64,000 nucleotides of DNA from Desulfovibrio ferrophilus. GTDB lineage: Bacteria; Desulfobacterota; Desulfovibrionia; Desulfovibrionales; Desulfovibrionaceae. Both the position numbers and the translations under genes were made by a program. The stretch lies in assembly GCF_003966735.1 (NCBI RefSeq), contig NZ_AP017378.1:3058905-3122904 (forward strand), written 5' to 3'. Of this stretch, positions 35,371 through 44,140 are shown in pieces; positions within the stretch are counted from its first letter, which is position 1, and each line of letters starts with the position of its first letter. The notes under the pieces are model-generated. The model was not told where the DNA came from. It saw only the letters and a program-made list of their open reading frames with translations, and searched no databases.

Positions 35371-36624
35371 TCAACCCTTGCTTCTGCATTCTTCTATGAC
35401 CTCGGTAATCCAGCTTTCAAGCCGGTTGAACAGATTGTTTCGCCCAAATTCCTGTCTGGCATAAGCACGTCCCTTGTGACCCATCGCATGGCGTTGTTCA
35501 GGTGACAGCCCAGCGAGTTTTGCTATGTTTTGGGCCAGAGTATTTGAATCACCTGCATTGCAGGTCGTTCCTCCACCAGATTCAGTGATCACTCTTGCCC
35601 CTTCTCCATCCAGCATTGCCAGCAGTGGTTTTCCAGCAGAAAGGTAGGACTGGACCTTGCCCGGAATGGTGAGGGAAAAAATCGGAGCTGATCGCAATGT
35701 AACGAGTAATGCATCGGCTGTCGAAAAAATTTCAGGCATTGCCGACGATGGGAGCTGCCCCAGAAAGCTGAAATGCTTGCTGAGGTTGCGTCGCTTGACT
35801 TCAGACTTTACCCATGGAGCCATTCGTCCGTCACCGGCAATTATCCATTGAACGTGTGGCGACTCTTTCGCCACAATTTCGGCAGCATCAAGAATTGCCG
35901 GAAAATCCTGGGCCGCGCCGATGTTCCCTGCAAAGACGATTCTGAATTCACTTGCTCGGTCTGGCTTGTTCTTGTTGCCAGGTTTTTTGGAATGGCAGGC
36001 CGCTTCATATTCGGCTTCCATCCAGTTCGGGAAGTACATGATTTTGTCCAGCGGCACGCCGAGTGCTGCAACATTTGTCTCGAACGCCCTTGATTGCACA
36101 AGAACTCGGGAGCAGCGTGAGTATATCCACCGAACTCCGCGCTTGACCAGTCCGAGGATCAAAGGAGAACGAATCGCCCCGGTTGCTGAAAGTGACTCCG
36201 GCCAAAGGTCCAGAACCCAAAAAAGAATGGGCGCCTTGTAACGCCACTTAGCCAGAGCCGCAGGAAAACCGACGGTGACCGGTGAAGTTTGAAATACGAA
36301 GATTGCGTCAAAATGCTCATGCCTCCCCATGCGGAAGAAGACTCCCCATGAGGCTGTGACCACGAACGAGAGATAATTCAGGATTAAGTGGAGGTTTCCT
36401 CCCTTGCCGCGTGGGATAAGGGGCACCCTGAGGATTCTTGCGCCGGACAGATGCTCCTCTTTGGGACCATTCCAGCCATAACCGGGGAAGAATTGACCTG
36501 AGGGGTAGTTGGGTTGGCCAGTCAGGACAGTGACGTTGTGTCCTCGTTCGCCAAGGCCTTGGACCAGGTCGTTGATTCGAAAATTTTCGGGCCAAAAGTA
36601 TTGGCTGACGATGAGAATATTCAT
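35371..36624 (-). CDS. wbuB: WbuB-like GT4 glycosyltransferase, probably L-FucNAc transferase
   Basis: A 417-residue GT-B enzyme. N-terminus MNILIVSQYFWPENFRINDL is that of the WbuB group; the donor side shows FAGNIGAAQDFP and AGKPLLAMLDGEG. In enterobacterial O-antigen clusters wbuB directly neighbours fnlABC and transfers L-FucNAc; the same order is seen here. I use the ATG at 36624, which matches the family start, instead of the longer frame. Specificity is inferred from context. Confidence 0.8.
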   Translation of the reverse strand: MNILIVSQYFWPENFRINDLVQGLGERGHNVTVLTGQPNYPSGQFFPGYGWNGPKEEHLSGARILRVPLIPRGKGGNLHLILNYLSFVVTASWGVFFRMGRHEHFDAIFVFQTSPVTVGFPAALAKWRYKAPILFWVLDLWPESLSATGAIRSPLILGLVKRGVRWIYSRCSRVLVQSRAFETNVAALGVPLDKIMYFPNWMEAEYEAACHSKKPGNKNKPDRASEFRIVFAGNIGAAQDFPAILDAAEIVAKESPHVQWIIAGDGRMAPWVKSEVKRRNLSKHFSFLGQLPSSAMPEIFSTADALLVTLRSAPIFSLTIPGKVQSYLSAGKPLLAMLDGEGARVITESGGGTTCNAGDSNTLAQNIAKLAGLSPEQRHAMGHKGRAYARQEFGRNNLFNRLESWITEVIEECRSKG

Positions 36625-36879
36625 GGAAAAGGAATTCCTCTTCAGAGGGATATTGGTCACCTTTGCGAAAGCATATCGCATAAGATCCAAGCTGTTACCG
36701 AACAGAATCGCTCATGAATGCATTGCTCTTGGACTATTTGTCCCCTTAGAGCAGGTGTGATGTCAGCCGTTTGTCTTTGAGGCTATTCTGTTGGAATACG
36801 CAAAACCCCTTGATGATAGATTGACTTAACGCGTCTTGTCTCATCAGAAGCTGCGCTGAGGCCTTTGGTACTATCGCTG

Positions 36880-38043
36880 CTATGTCCATTTGACCTTTGG
36901 CATGATGGCATCTTCGCGGATGCGCCCCTTGTGTCTTGCCACGAATTCCAGCATGCGCGCGACTTTGTCCGAGGTCAGCAGGTGCGGTTCCAGCCCCAAA
37001 TCCTTTAGTCCGGTGTAAGTCGGGTTGTAGTAGTGCTCTTCGGCCTCGCGGCGGGGATTTTCGATGTTTTTCACCGTGACGTCGATGCCTGCCTGCTTTC
37101 CGCCTTCCAATATCAGTTCGGCAAGTTCATTGACAGTGAAGGTTTCCGTGATCTGGTTGTAGACCTTGTATTCACCGGCCTGAGCGGGATTCAGAATGGC
37201 CAGTTCCACGCAGGCCAGGGTGTCGCGCAGGTCCAGATAGCCTCGGGTCTGGCCTCCCTTGCCGTACACTGTCAGGGGGATGCCTGCCACCGCCTGAACC
37301 AGGAAGCGGTTGACCACCGTGCCGAAGACATCATCGTAATTGAAGATGGTGGCCAACTGTTCGTCATCGCTTTGGTCGGTGAAAATGCCGTAGACAGGCC
37401 CCTGGTTGAGGTCCGTTACCCGGATATCCCAGATGCGGCAGTAAAAATAGAGCATGTCGCCGTCCTGAGCCTTGGTCAGGTGGTACAGCGAGCCGGGAGT
37501 CTTGGGGTACAGGAAGCGATGACTGCGCCCCTTGTAGTCCACATCCAGATAGCCTTCCTCGATGTCGATGTCCGGAGTGCCGTAGACGCCCATGGTGCCC
37601 AGCTTGACGATGTGGCAGGCCGGGTTGAATTCCTTGACCGCCTGAACGAGGTTCATGGTGCTCATCAGGTTGTTGGACAGGGTGAAGGCGGCCTTGTCGC
37701 GGTCCATCATGGAGTATGGAGCCGAAGGCTGTTCGGCATAGTGGACGACTGCGTCGGGTGTCCAGTCCAGACCAAAGGCCTTGCCCGTGAAGCAGTCCTG
37801 CATGAACTCCCATACGCAGAGGTCACCCTCGGCACAGTGGACGGTATGGTTGCTGGCAGCCTGCCAGAGACGAGTGCGTTCGCCAAGGTCTGGCACCGGA
37901 AGGAGCGGAGGCGATTGCAGTTCGTCACAGGCCTTGCGGCGGAAATAGTTGTCCACAACAGCCACGCTGTGGCCCTGAGCGCTCAGGTGCATGGCCGTAG
38001 GCCAGCCAAGATAGCCATCACCACCGAGAATCAGAATATTCAT
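36880..38043 (-). CDS. UDP-sulfoquinovose synthase homologue (SQD1/SqdB family)
   Basis: A 387-residue NAD-dependent enzyme with long identity blocks to SQD1: GGDGYLGWPTAMHLS at the NAD site, HYAEQPSAPYSMMDR, KLGTMGVYGTPDIDIEEGY (Thr150), YHLTK (Tyr187/Lys191), TDLNQGPVYG, YGKGGQTRGYLD and RREAEEHYYNPT. SQD1 converts UDP-glucose and sulfite to UDP-sulfoquinovose. Catalytic Thr, Tyr and Lys are all present. In plants and cyanobacteria the product becomes a membrane lipid; in archaea (Agl3) it enters glycans. Here it lies within a polysaccharide locus with no SQDG synthase nearby, so a sulfonated glycan sugar is the likely product. Confidence 0.85.
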   Translation of the reverse strand: MNILILGGDGYLGWPTAMHLSAQGHSVAVVDNYFRRKACDELQSPPLLPVPDLGERTRLWQAASNHTVHCAEGDLCVWEFMQDCFTGKAFGLDWTPDAVVHYAEQPSAPYSMMDRDKAAFTLSNNLMSTMNLVQAVKEFNPACHIVKLGTMGVYGTPDIDIEEGYLDVDYKGRSHRFLYPKTPGSLYHLTKAQDGDMLYFYCRIWDIRVTDLNQGPVYGIFTDQSDDEQLATIFNYDDVFGTVVNRFLVQAVAGIPLTVYGKGGQTRGYLDLRDTLACVELAILNPAQAGEYKVYNQITETFTVNELAELILEGGKQAGIDVTVKNIENPRREAEEHYYNPTYTGLKDLGLEPHLLTSDKVARMLEFVARHKGRIREDAIMPKVKWT

Positions 38044-38052
38044 ATCGTGTTC

Positions 38053-39129
38053 CTAGGGCCAGTATCGTTCGTCGGGATGGTCCGCGTGGTCAAAGGGCAG
38101 TTCCAGCAGATTGTTGTCCAGCAGGAAGCGTTCGATTTCATTCTGGGACATGAGGGCCTCCTCTGCAGAGATGTAGGGCCGGTCCACGGAGTTCGAAACA
38201 ACCCCTTCGTACTCATAAGAGATATCTTCGTACAGGCTGCGGAAAGCCGGGACAACAGCGAAATAGTCAGTAAGCTCCTGGGATCGCCTGGTTTCTTCGT
38301 GGCTCATGAGCTCTTCATAGAGTTTTTCCCCGGGCTTCATTCCGATGATCTCAATGGGGATATCTTGGGCCTTGTACCCGAACTGCGGAGCCAGTAGTCG
38401 GATCATGACTTCGGCCAGGTCGCGGATGCGGATGACGGGCATCTTGGTGATGAAGACTTCTCCCCCCTGAGCCATGCTGGCGGAATCGATCACCATGCGT
38501 ACGGCTTGCGGGATGCTCATGATGAAGCGGGTCATCTTGTCATCTGTCAGGGTCACGGGGCCACCTTTCTTGATCTGCTCAGTGAAGATGGGGACCACGG
38601 AGCCCCGTGAGCCAAGGACGTTACCGAAACGGGTGGAAGCAAAGACAGGGCCGTTGCCACGACGGTTGCTGTTTGCGGCTGTCATCAGACGTTCACCCAT
38701 GAGCTTGGAAGTACCCATGACGCTGGTGGGGTTCACGGCTTTGTCGGAACTGGTGAAGATAACCTTCTCCACGCCATTGTCTGTGGCGGCCTGGATCACA
38801 TTGCTCATGCCAAGGATGTTTGTTTGTACGGCCTCCATGGGAGAGCGTTCGCACAGGATGACATGCTTGAACGCGGCCACATGAAAGACGATATCCACAC
38901 CTCGCATGGCGCGGGAGAGTTTCTCATGATCACGAACGTCGCCAAGGAAGAAGCGGGCGATGCCTGCCGGGGCAAAGCGCTGTTCGAGGAAAAACAGTTC
39001 ACTTTCGTTGTTGTCGATGCCGATCAGTTCGCCAACGGGGAAGGTTTCCACAAGCTGGCGTACGAGTTCATTGCCAATGGTGCCACAGCAGCCGGTGACG
39101 AGGACTCTGCTTTTCGTCAAGTCTGTCAT
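38053..39129 (-). CDS. UDP-HexNAc 4,6-dehydratase-family enzyme (CapD/FlaA1 short form)
   Basis: A 358-residue NAD-dependent polysaccharide biosynthesis protein: VTGCCGTIGNELV, AFKHVILCE, TSSDKAVNPTSVMGTSKLMGE (Met/Lys catalytic type), FGNVLGSRGSVVPIF, GMKPGEKLYEEL. This group acts on UDP-N-acetylhexosamines to give 4-keto-6-deoxy sugars. No membrane domain. Nine bases before the SQD1-like gene, so probably co-translated. It could feed a second deoxyamino sugar, but no aminotransferase is seen nearby. Confidence 0.82.
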   Translation of the reverse strand: MTDLTKSRVLVTGCCGTIGNELVRQLVETFPVGELIGIDNNESELFFLEQRFAPAGIARFFLGDVRDHEKLSRAMRGVDIVFHVAAFKHVILCERSPMEAVQTNILGMSNVIQAATDNGVEKVIFTSSDKAVNPTSVMGTSKLMGERLMTAANSNRRGNGPVFASTRFGNVLGSRGSVVPIFTEQIKKGGPVTLTDDKMTRFIMSIPQAVRMVIDSASMAQGGEVFITKMPVIRIRDLAEVMIRLLAPQFGYKAQDIPIEIIGMKPGEKLYEELMSHEETRRSQELTDYFAVVPAFRSLYEDISYEYEGVVSNSVDRPYISAEEALMSQNEIERFLLDNNLLELPFDHADHPDERYWP

Positions 39130-39171
39130 ATGTCTATCCTGTTGAATGATGCCTGATATCGTTTCGGGTAT

Positions 39172-40155
39172 TTACTTTCGATTCAAAAACCAGCGGAATG
39201 TTTTTTCCAATCCGTTTCTAAACTCGATGGCTGGAGACCATTGAAGTATTTTGCGAGCTTTGGAAATGTCGGAGAAGTTGCGCTGAACTTCGCCTTGTCG
39301 CACGGGTGCGTGCTCTAGATTGACGTCAAGGGAGGCAAGGTCGTGGGCTAGAGTCTTGAGGGCTTGGGCTAGTTCGAGGACCGTGTGCTCCCTGTGAGTG
39401 GCGATCTGGAAGGCCTCACCTCCCACCTCGGGAGTGGTCAAGGCTGCCCAGATTGCACCTGCTAGGTCCTCCACGGCGATGAAGTCCCGAGTTTGAGTCC
39501 CATCGCCGTAGATGGTGAGGGTTTCACCAGCCAGGATTTGACGGATGAATAGCGCGGCGACGCTTCCTTTCTTGGTGGAATAGGGGCCGTAGACATTGCC
39601 GAACCTGAGGCAGGTTGTCTCTATGCCGTATGAGCCGTGATAGGCAGAGCAATAGGCTTCGCCGCAGAGCTTGCTGGCTCCATAAGGCGAGATGGGGCGA
39701 GCGACCATTTCTTCATGGATGGGCGGTTCCTGTTCGCCTAGAGGGGCGCCAGAAGAGGCTAACACAAACCGCTTAACTCCGTTGATGCGACAGCCCTCAA
39801 GATAATTGAACGTACCCATGACATTCATTTCGCAGTCCCGGCGCGGGTTTTCGATGGACGGGATGACCCCTGTGTTTGCGGCTAGGTGGACGACTCCGTT
39901 GGCACCGGCACATGCAACTTGGGCGAGATCATGGTCAAGAATGTTACCGGTGATGAGGTCAACGCCAGGGGTCCATTGTTGAGGAACCGATTTTCCACAA
40001 GGCCTGAATTCGCAGACCTGCGACAAGTCTTCGGGGCTGCCTACGCTCAGGTCGTCTACAATACGGATGCAGACGTCAGCGTTGTTTTCGAGAAGATAGT
40101 GGATGAGATTGACGCCGATGAAGCCACAGCCACCTGTGATGAGGATATTAATCAA
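39172..40155 (-). CDS. NAD-dependent sugar-nucleotide epimerase/dehydratase (GalE/WbpP-like)
   Basis: A 327-residue extended short-chain enzyme: ITGGCGFIGVNLIHYL NAD motif, HLAANTGVIPSIENP, SSGAP in the Ser position, and YGASKLCGE (Tyr/Lys pair), then LRFGNVYGPYSTKKGSVAALF. It is most like UDP-hexose 4-epimerases of polysaccharide loci. Substrate cannot be fixed. Forms part of a run of three sugar-nucleotide genes. Confidence 0.82.
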   Translation of the reverse strand: MINILITGGCGFIGVNLIHYLLENNADVCIRIVDDLSVGSPEDLSQVCEFRPCGKSVPQQWTPGVDLITGNILDHDLAQVACAGANGVVHLAANTGVIPSIENPRRDCEMNVMGTFNYLEGCRINGVKRFVLASSGAPLGEQEPPIHEEMVARPISPYGASKLCGEAYCSAYHGSYGIETTCLRFGNVYGPYSTKKGSVAALFIRQILAGETLTIYGDGTQTRDFIAVEDLAGAIWAALTTPEVGGEAFQIATHREHTVLELAQALKTLAHDLASLDVNLEHAPVRQGEVQRNFSDISKARKILQWSPAIEFRNGLEKTFRWFLNRK

Positions 40156-40204
40156 TCCGAAATTCCCTTTTGATATAAATTTGTATCGATAAGACGAAGC
40201 AATG

Positions 40205-41494
40205 TTATTTAATATGTTGTTTTCGCAACATCAATAGCTCAAGATGAGCTATTGATAAAATTGACCATAAAGTATAGCTCATCATTATATTTGAAAATAA
40301 TCCAATAAAAAAAACAGAGGCTAGGTTTGCTATCCATATGGATGCAGTGTTGCGCTGTTCTTGGCTTTGAGATTGAATATAGAACGTTGTGAACCTGTAT
40401 ATTGGTAATACCCATAGAAGAATTAGTAGTGATGCTAGAGCTAATCCATGTGATCCAGCAACCGATAGATACGTGTTGTGTATTGTAAAGTTGTTGAGAT
40501 AGTATTCTTTTTCGAATTCTATTCCTCGACCGAATAGTGGGTTGCTTTTTATTGCATCAATGGCAATTCGATTTTGATCTATTCTATGTTTTAATGATCT
40601 TTGGCTTTTAGATATTTGATCTATGCTGTTTGAAATAGTGTTGTTATATTTTGCTGGTACTATAGACGCTATCATGATTATGAGTGGAATAGCTATGGCT
40701 AGCATGCGAAAATTAGCTGTTTTTAAGCGTGATGTGAGAATGAAGTATAATAATATAAAGATATAAATGATAAGCGCTGCGTATGAAGATCTAAATCCTG
40801 ACATGCCAATTGCTATTGTTAGGAGTACTATTGATAAAGTAAAAAGTTTTTTGTAACAGTATTCTTTTTTGAATAAGTACTGTGTGGCAATTGCGATTGA
40901 TCCAATGCAAAGAATACCATATCCGCCTCTTTTTCCAATGAGTCCGGTTGATGCTTGAAAGAGCTGGTTTGTAAGCAATAATGGCCGTTTCATCATCACT
41001 TGGGTAGGTTCGAATGTTTCAAGCCCCATAAAGAGATGAAGTAATGCTGTTACTGCAGCTGCGATTCCACCAGCAAAAAAAAGAATCTTAGGTAGATGGG
41101 TGTGTGTGGAATTATTTTCTTGAGAGTGGATATGTGAGACGACAATGAAAAATATTGCTCCGATACCGATTGTTCCAGAAGTGTATGCAATGCTACCTAT
41201 TCGGGATGAAATCCCGTGAGGTTCATTGAGGTATGAATGTATGATTGATTGTGTGAAGAGTCCCGTGGATAAAAGAAATGCAAATATGAATCCTGCGTTC
41301 CAGCATAAGGATATAATCTCTTGTCTTGAAAGTGATGAGAGTACAAGAATAGAAAATATTACGATGCAAATAGAAGGTGGTGACCAGTGAATTCCAAGTC
41401 GTAAAATAATGAATTCTTGAAATACAATGCAAAGAAAAGAGAGGAGTCCAAATAAAATTGTTTTATTTGTTCTTATTGAATTGAAGGTGCTCAT
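40205..41494 (-). CDS. O-antigen polymerase/ligase-like membrane protein
   Basis: A 429-residue, very AT-rich gene encoding about eleven membrane helices. The large periplasmic loop holds KSNPLFGRGIEFEKEYYLNNFTIHNTYLS, the Wzy_C pattern (split here over a turn), with the characteristic H-N-x-Y-L near residue 330. Low GC and rare-codon use compared with neighbours is usual for Wzy polymerases, which are exchanged between strains. Complements the similar protein at 30231. Confidence 0.75.
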   Translation of the reverse strand: MSTFNSIRTNKTILFGLLSFLCIVFQEFIILRLGIHWSPPSICIVIFSILVLSSLSRQEIISLCWNAGFIFAFLLSTGLFTQSIIHSYLNEPHGISSRIGSIAYTSGTIGIGAIFFIVVSHIHSQENNSTHTHLPKILFFAGGIAAAVTALLHLFMGLETFEPTQVMMKRPLLLTNQLFQASTGLIGKRGGYGILCIGSIAIATQYLFKKEYCYKKLFTLSIVLLTIAIGMSGFRSSYAALIIYIFILLYFILTSRLKTANFRMLAIAIPLIIMIASIVPAKYNNTISNSIDQISKSQRSLKHRIDQNRIAIDAIKSNPLFGRGIEFEKEYYLNNFTIHNTYLSVAGSHGLALASLLILLWVLPIYRFTTFYIQSQSQEQRNTASIWIANLASVFFIGLFSNIMMSYTLWSILSIAHLELLMLRKQHIK

Positions 41495-41506
41495 TTTTAT
41501 ATGCCA

Positions 41507-42682
41507 TTAACTGCAGTGTGTGGACCTGTATATTTGATTGTATGTTTCAGCTTGTTTGCGTGCGACAATATTCACGTCCAAATGAGAAAGTATCGCTTGT
41601 CTGGCTGCATTTCCTCTTCGTGTGCGTAGATTTTTGTCTGATGCGAGATTGAGGACCAGCTCAGCTAGCTTGTCTGGGTCCCTGGGGGGGGCAATGGCTT
41701 CTTTTTTTTCTGAGTCAAGGAAGCGTGCGACGTCTCCTACGTCAGTCGAAACAACTGGCTTGGCCATACTCATCGCTTCCCAGACCGATAGAGGCGAGGC
41801 CTCAGAGTCCGAGGCGCAGACATAGATATCGGCAGCTTCAAGTACTGCTCTTACATCTTTTTGGAAGCCTATAAAAGTTATATTGGTCATTTCGTTCTGA
41901 GCAATCAGCTTGTCGAGTCTCTTTTTGTATTGTTTTTGAGATTCGTGAGTCTTGCCAATAATAAAAAAATGCATGTCGCCACGTTTTTGGGATGCTTTAT
42001 GGGCCATCCGGATGAATGTTTCCAGCCCTTTGGCAGGATTGATCGAACCGCAGGTTACGACTTTTAAGCCTTGCCAATCTGAGATGCTTTTGCAGGGAGT
42101 TGATAGGCCTGGGGCAAAGTGTTTCGTGTCAACTGGCGCCTGAACCTCGTAGGTGGGGAGATTGCTTGGTGCCATACTGCTTAAATAATACTGCTTCACG
42201 CGGCTCGCAGCAACGATCAATGCGCTTGGAAGAACTCTAGCTAGGGCGCGGAAAGCAATCCGGAAGGGGAGTGGAAGGCCGGTGTCATTCAGATGCCAGA
42301 CGGAGGGGGTGCCAGCAAGTCGTGCTGCAATAAGTCCTTTGATTTGCCAGATGCCGCCACTGCAATGGATAATGTCGAAGCGCTGACGCCGGAAGAATTT
42401 GGTCAGCTTTAGCACTTCAGTGGGAAAGAAGAAGATATAGCGCGCCAGAAGTCGCTTGTCTCTAGTCAAGCGATGAAGTGGAAATAGCCTGAAGTTGATT
42501 TTGCGTTCCTCAAGTAGCTGTATAAAATCTGCGCTGTCCATCTCAGGCAGCACTACCGTTGTTTCAACTCCGTGCGTAACGAGTCTGTGGGCAATCTCAG
42601 CGATGCGGACTTGCGGCCCGCCGAGACGCCCTTCTTCGATAATATTGCAGACTCGTAAATTGAATTTATTGGACTGATGCAT
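41507..42682 (-). CDS. GT4-family glycosyltransferase
   Basis: A GT-B enzyme of about 391 residues. N-terminus CNIIEEGRLGGPQVRIAEIA is the acceptor-side glycine loop; the donor side has GSINPAKGLETFIRMA, FIGFQKDV and the E-x7-E region SDSEASPLSVWEAMSMAKP. The ATG at 42682 is preceded by AAGGA at about ten bases; an ATG at 42742 would add 20 residues without a ribosome site. Donor and acceptor unknown. Confidence 0.82.
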   Translation of the reverse strand: MHQSNKFNLRVCNIIEEGRLGGPQVRIAEIAHRLVTHGVETTVVLPEMDSADFIQLLEERKINFRLFPLHRLTRDKRLLARYIFFFPTEVLKLTKFFRRQRFDIIHCSGGIWQIKGLIAARLAGTPSVWHLNDTGLPLPFRIAFRALARVLPSALIVAASRVKQYYLSSMAPSNLPTYEVQAPVDTKHFAPGLSTPCKSISDWQGLKVVTCGSINPAKGLETFIRMAHKASQKRGDMHFFIIGKTHESQKQYKKRLDKLIAQNEMTNITFIGFQKDVRAVLEAADIYVCASDSEASPLSVWEAMSMAKPVVSTDVGDVARFLDSEKKEAIAPPRDPDKLAELVLNLASDKNLRTRRGNAARQAILSHLDVNIVARKQAETYNQIYRSTHCS

Positions 42683-42847
42683 ATTGTATTGTTCCTTGAG
42701 AGCTGGTGCGTCCCCCACGACAGAGTTTGAATATGCACTCATGAGTTTAGCATGCTGCTTATAACTGTAGTCAAGGATAACTACAAGCTACAGGTTCGTA
42801 GTGCCACGCTTTGTTTGTCCTGGGCTTTTGGATTGTTGGTGGGTAGT

Positions 42848-44092
42848 CTACGGTTGGGTGAGCATCCATTTTTTTATTCTGGCGTATTGACTGGTGAGAA
42901 AAGACTGAGTTCTTGGGTATCGAAGCAGGTAGCCTTTGACTCCTGGGAGAGGCGACTTTATCGGTCCTTGATAGGTGGATCCTGCCATCAAGATGTTTTC
43001 AATGGCTTGGCAGAACTTTTGAGTGCAGGAGAAGTCGCTGCCCCCAGCGATTGCTTTTTCAATAAACTCTAGGTCTTTATAAGGTTGTCTTTCTTGCTCA
43101 GAAAAAGATTGGAGGATTTTATCCTGATTCAGGGGGGTTAATCCATTGTATTGCTGAAATACACCGAATTGGCCCATGTAGGGTTCACTTAGGACTACCA
43201 CGGGAATACCGAGTTGGAGTGGTTTGAGTAATAGCGTTGATGGAGCACCGATGACGTATTTTGCCCTAGCAATCAGATTGTTTGTCTCAGTTTCGTCCAT
43301 GGTGACTCGAACAGTCTCTGTCTCAAGGTGTTTGAAAGCGTATTCTTGTGAAGCTTTTGATTTTTCCTTGATGACGATCGATATGTTTTTATTCCGAGCG
43401 AGAGTATAAATGCCTGATTGTTCGATGACTTCGTCGGTCATGGCTTTGAAGCGCCCCTCTTTGCCCGAGAGTTTTGTCCACGAAGGAACTAAGAGGATAT
43501 GCTTTTTGTTTTGCAGCAGCTTATGGTCAATGGTGCCGAGTTGGTCATTGGAGGGGAGTCCTACGGCAAAGAGGCGTTTCTCAAGATTTGGATTGTGTTT
43601 GAGGAGGCAAGAGTGGTCGTAGTTGCCGATACACAACGCGTAGTCATAGCAGATGCCTAAATTTAAGGCCTGTCGCTGTAGTCCTGCAGTGTCGTTCTCA
43701 ACGCAGCCCTCCTGACAACCAACGACTGGTATGCCTCGTCTCTTGAGAATGCTGTAGAGCAGGGGGGTTCCCCACCGTAGTTTACCCACGTTTTCATCGA
43801 AAATTGCAAGATCGATAGGCAGGTGTTTGGTGGCCTGCTTAAAATCAATGCTATATGTGTCAGCCGTGTTGGAATGAGCCTGTGAGGCCTCTCCGAGATT
43901 GGTGGCGCCAGCCTTGAGCAATGCCCTGATCATGTCGGGCCTGGTGTCGACGCCTGCCCCGCCGAAAGGAAAATGGGATGCCATTTTGCGATACTGGAAA
44001 AAATACATCTGATGATTTGTGCAGAGTTCGAGGACTGCAGGTAGAATATTTGCTGCAGCCCTGGGATAGCTCATGCAGAAAAGGATATTCAT
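42848..44092 (-). CDS. GT-B-fold polysaccharide biosynthesis protein of uncertain family
   Basis: A 414-residue soluble protein. The two-domain layout and the C-terminal part (LVPSWTKLSGKEGRFKAM, IVIKEKSKAS, IGAPSTLLLKPLQLGIPVVVLSEP) resemble CDP-glycerol glycerophosphotransferase-like or UDP-GlcNAc 2-epimerase-fold proteins. No clear donor motif can be assigned. It lies between the MBOAT gene and a GT4 gene, so it probably builds or modifies the same glycan. 165 bases separate it from the next gene. Confidence 0.6.
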   Translation of the reverse strand: MNILFCMSYPRAAANILPAVLELCTNHQMYFFQYRKMASHFPFGGAGVDTRPDMIRALLKAGATNLGEASQAHSNTADTYSIDFKQATKHLPIDLAIFDENVGKLRWGTPLLYSILKRRGIPVVGCQEGCVENDTAGLQRQALNLGICYDYALCIGNYDHSCLLKHNPNLEKRLFAVGLPSNDQLGTIDHKLLQNKKHILLVPSWTKLSGKEGRFKAMTDEVIEQSGIYTLARNKNISIVIKEKSKASQEYAFKHLETETVRVTMDETETNNLIARAKYVIGAPSTLLLKPLQLGIPVVVLSEPYMGQFGVFQQYNGLTPLNQDKILQSFSEQERQPYKDLEFIEKAIAGGSDFSCTQKFCQAIENILMAGSTYQGPIKSPLPGVKGYLLRYPRTQSFLTSQYARIKKWMLTQP

Positions 44093-44140
44093 GCTACTTC
44101 CTGTGTAGAGGCTATAAAGCTTAGTTAGATGCTGAAGGTT

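Noticed and set aside
37033-38397. A 454-codon plus-strand frame opposite the SQD1-like gene; likewise 3076-3954, 4068-4583 and 26070-27569.
   Set aside because: All lie antisense to strongly identified genes and show no family motifs.
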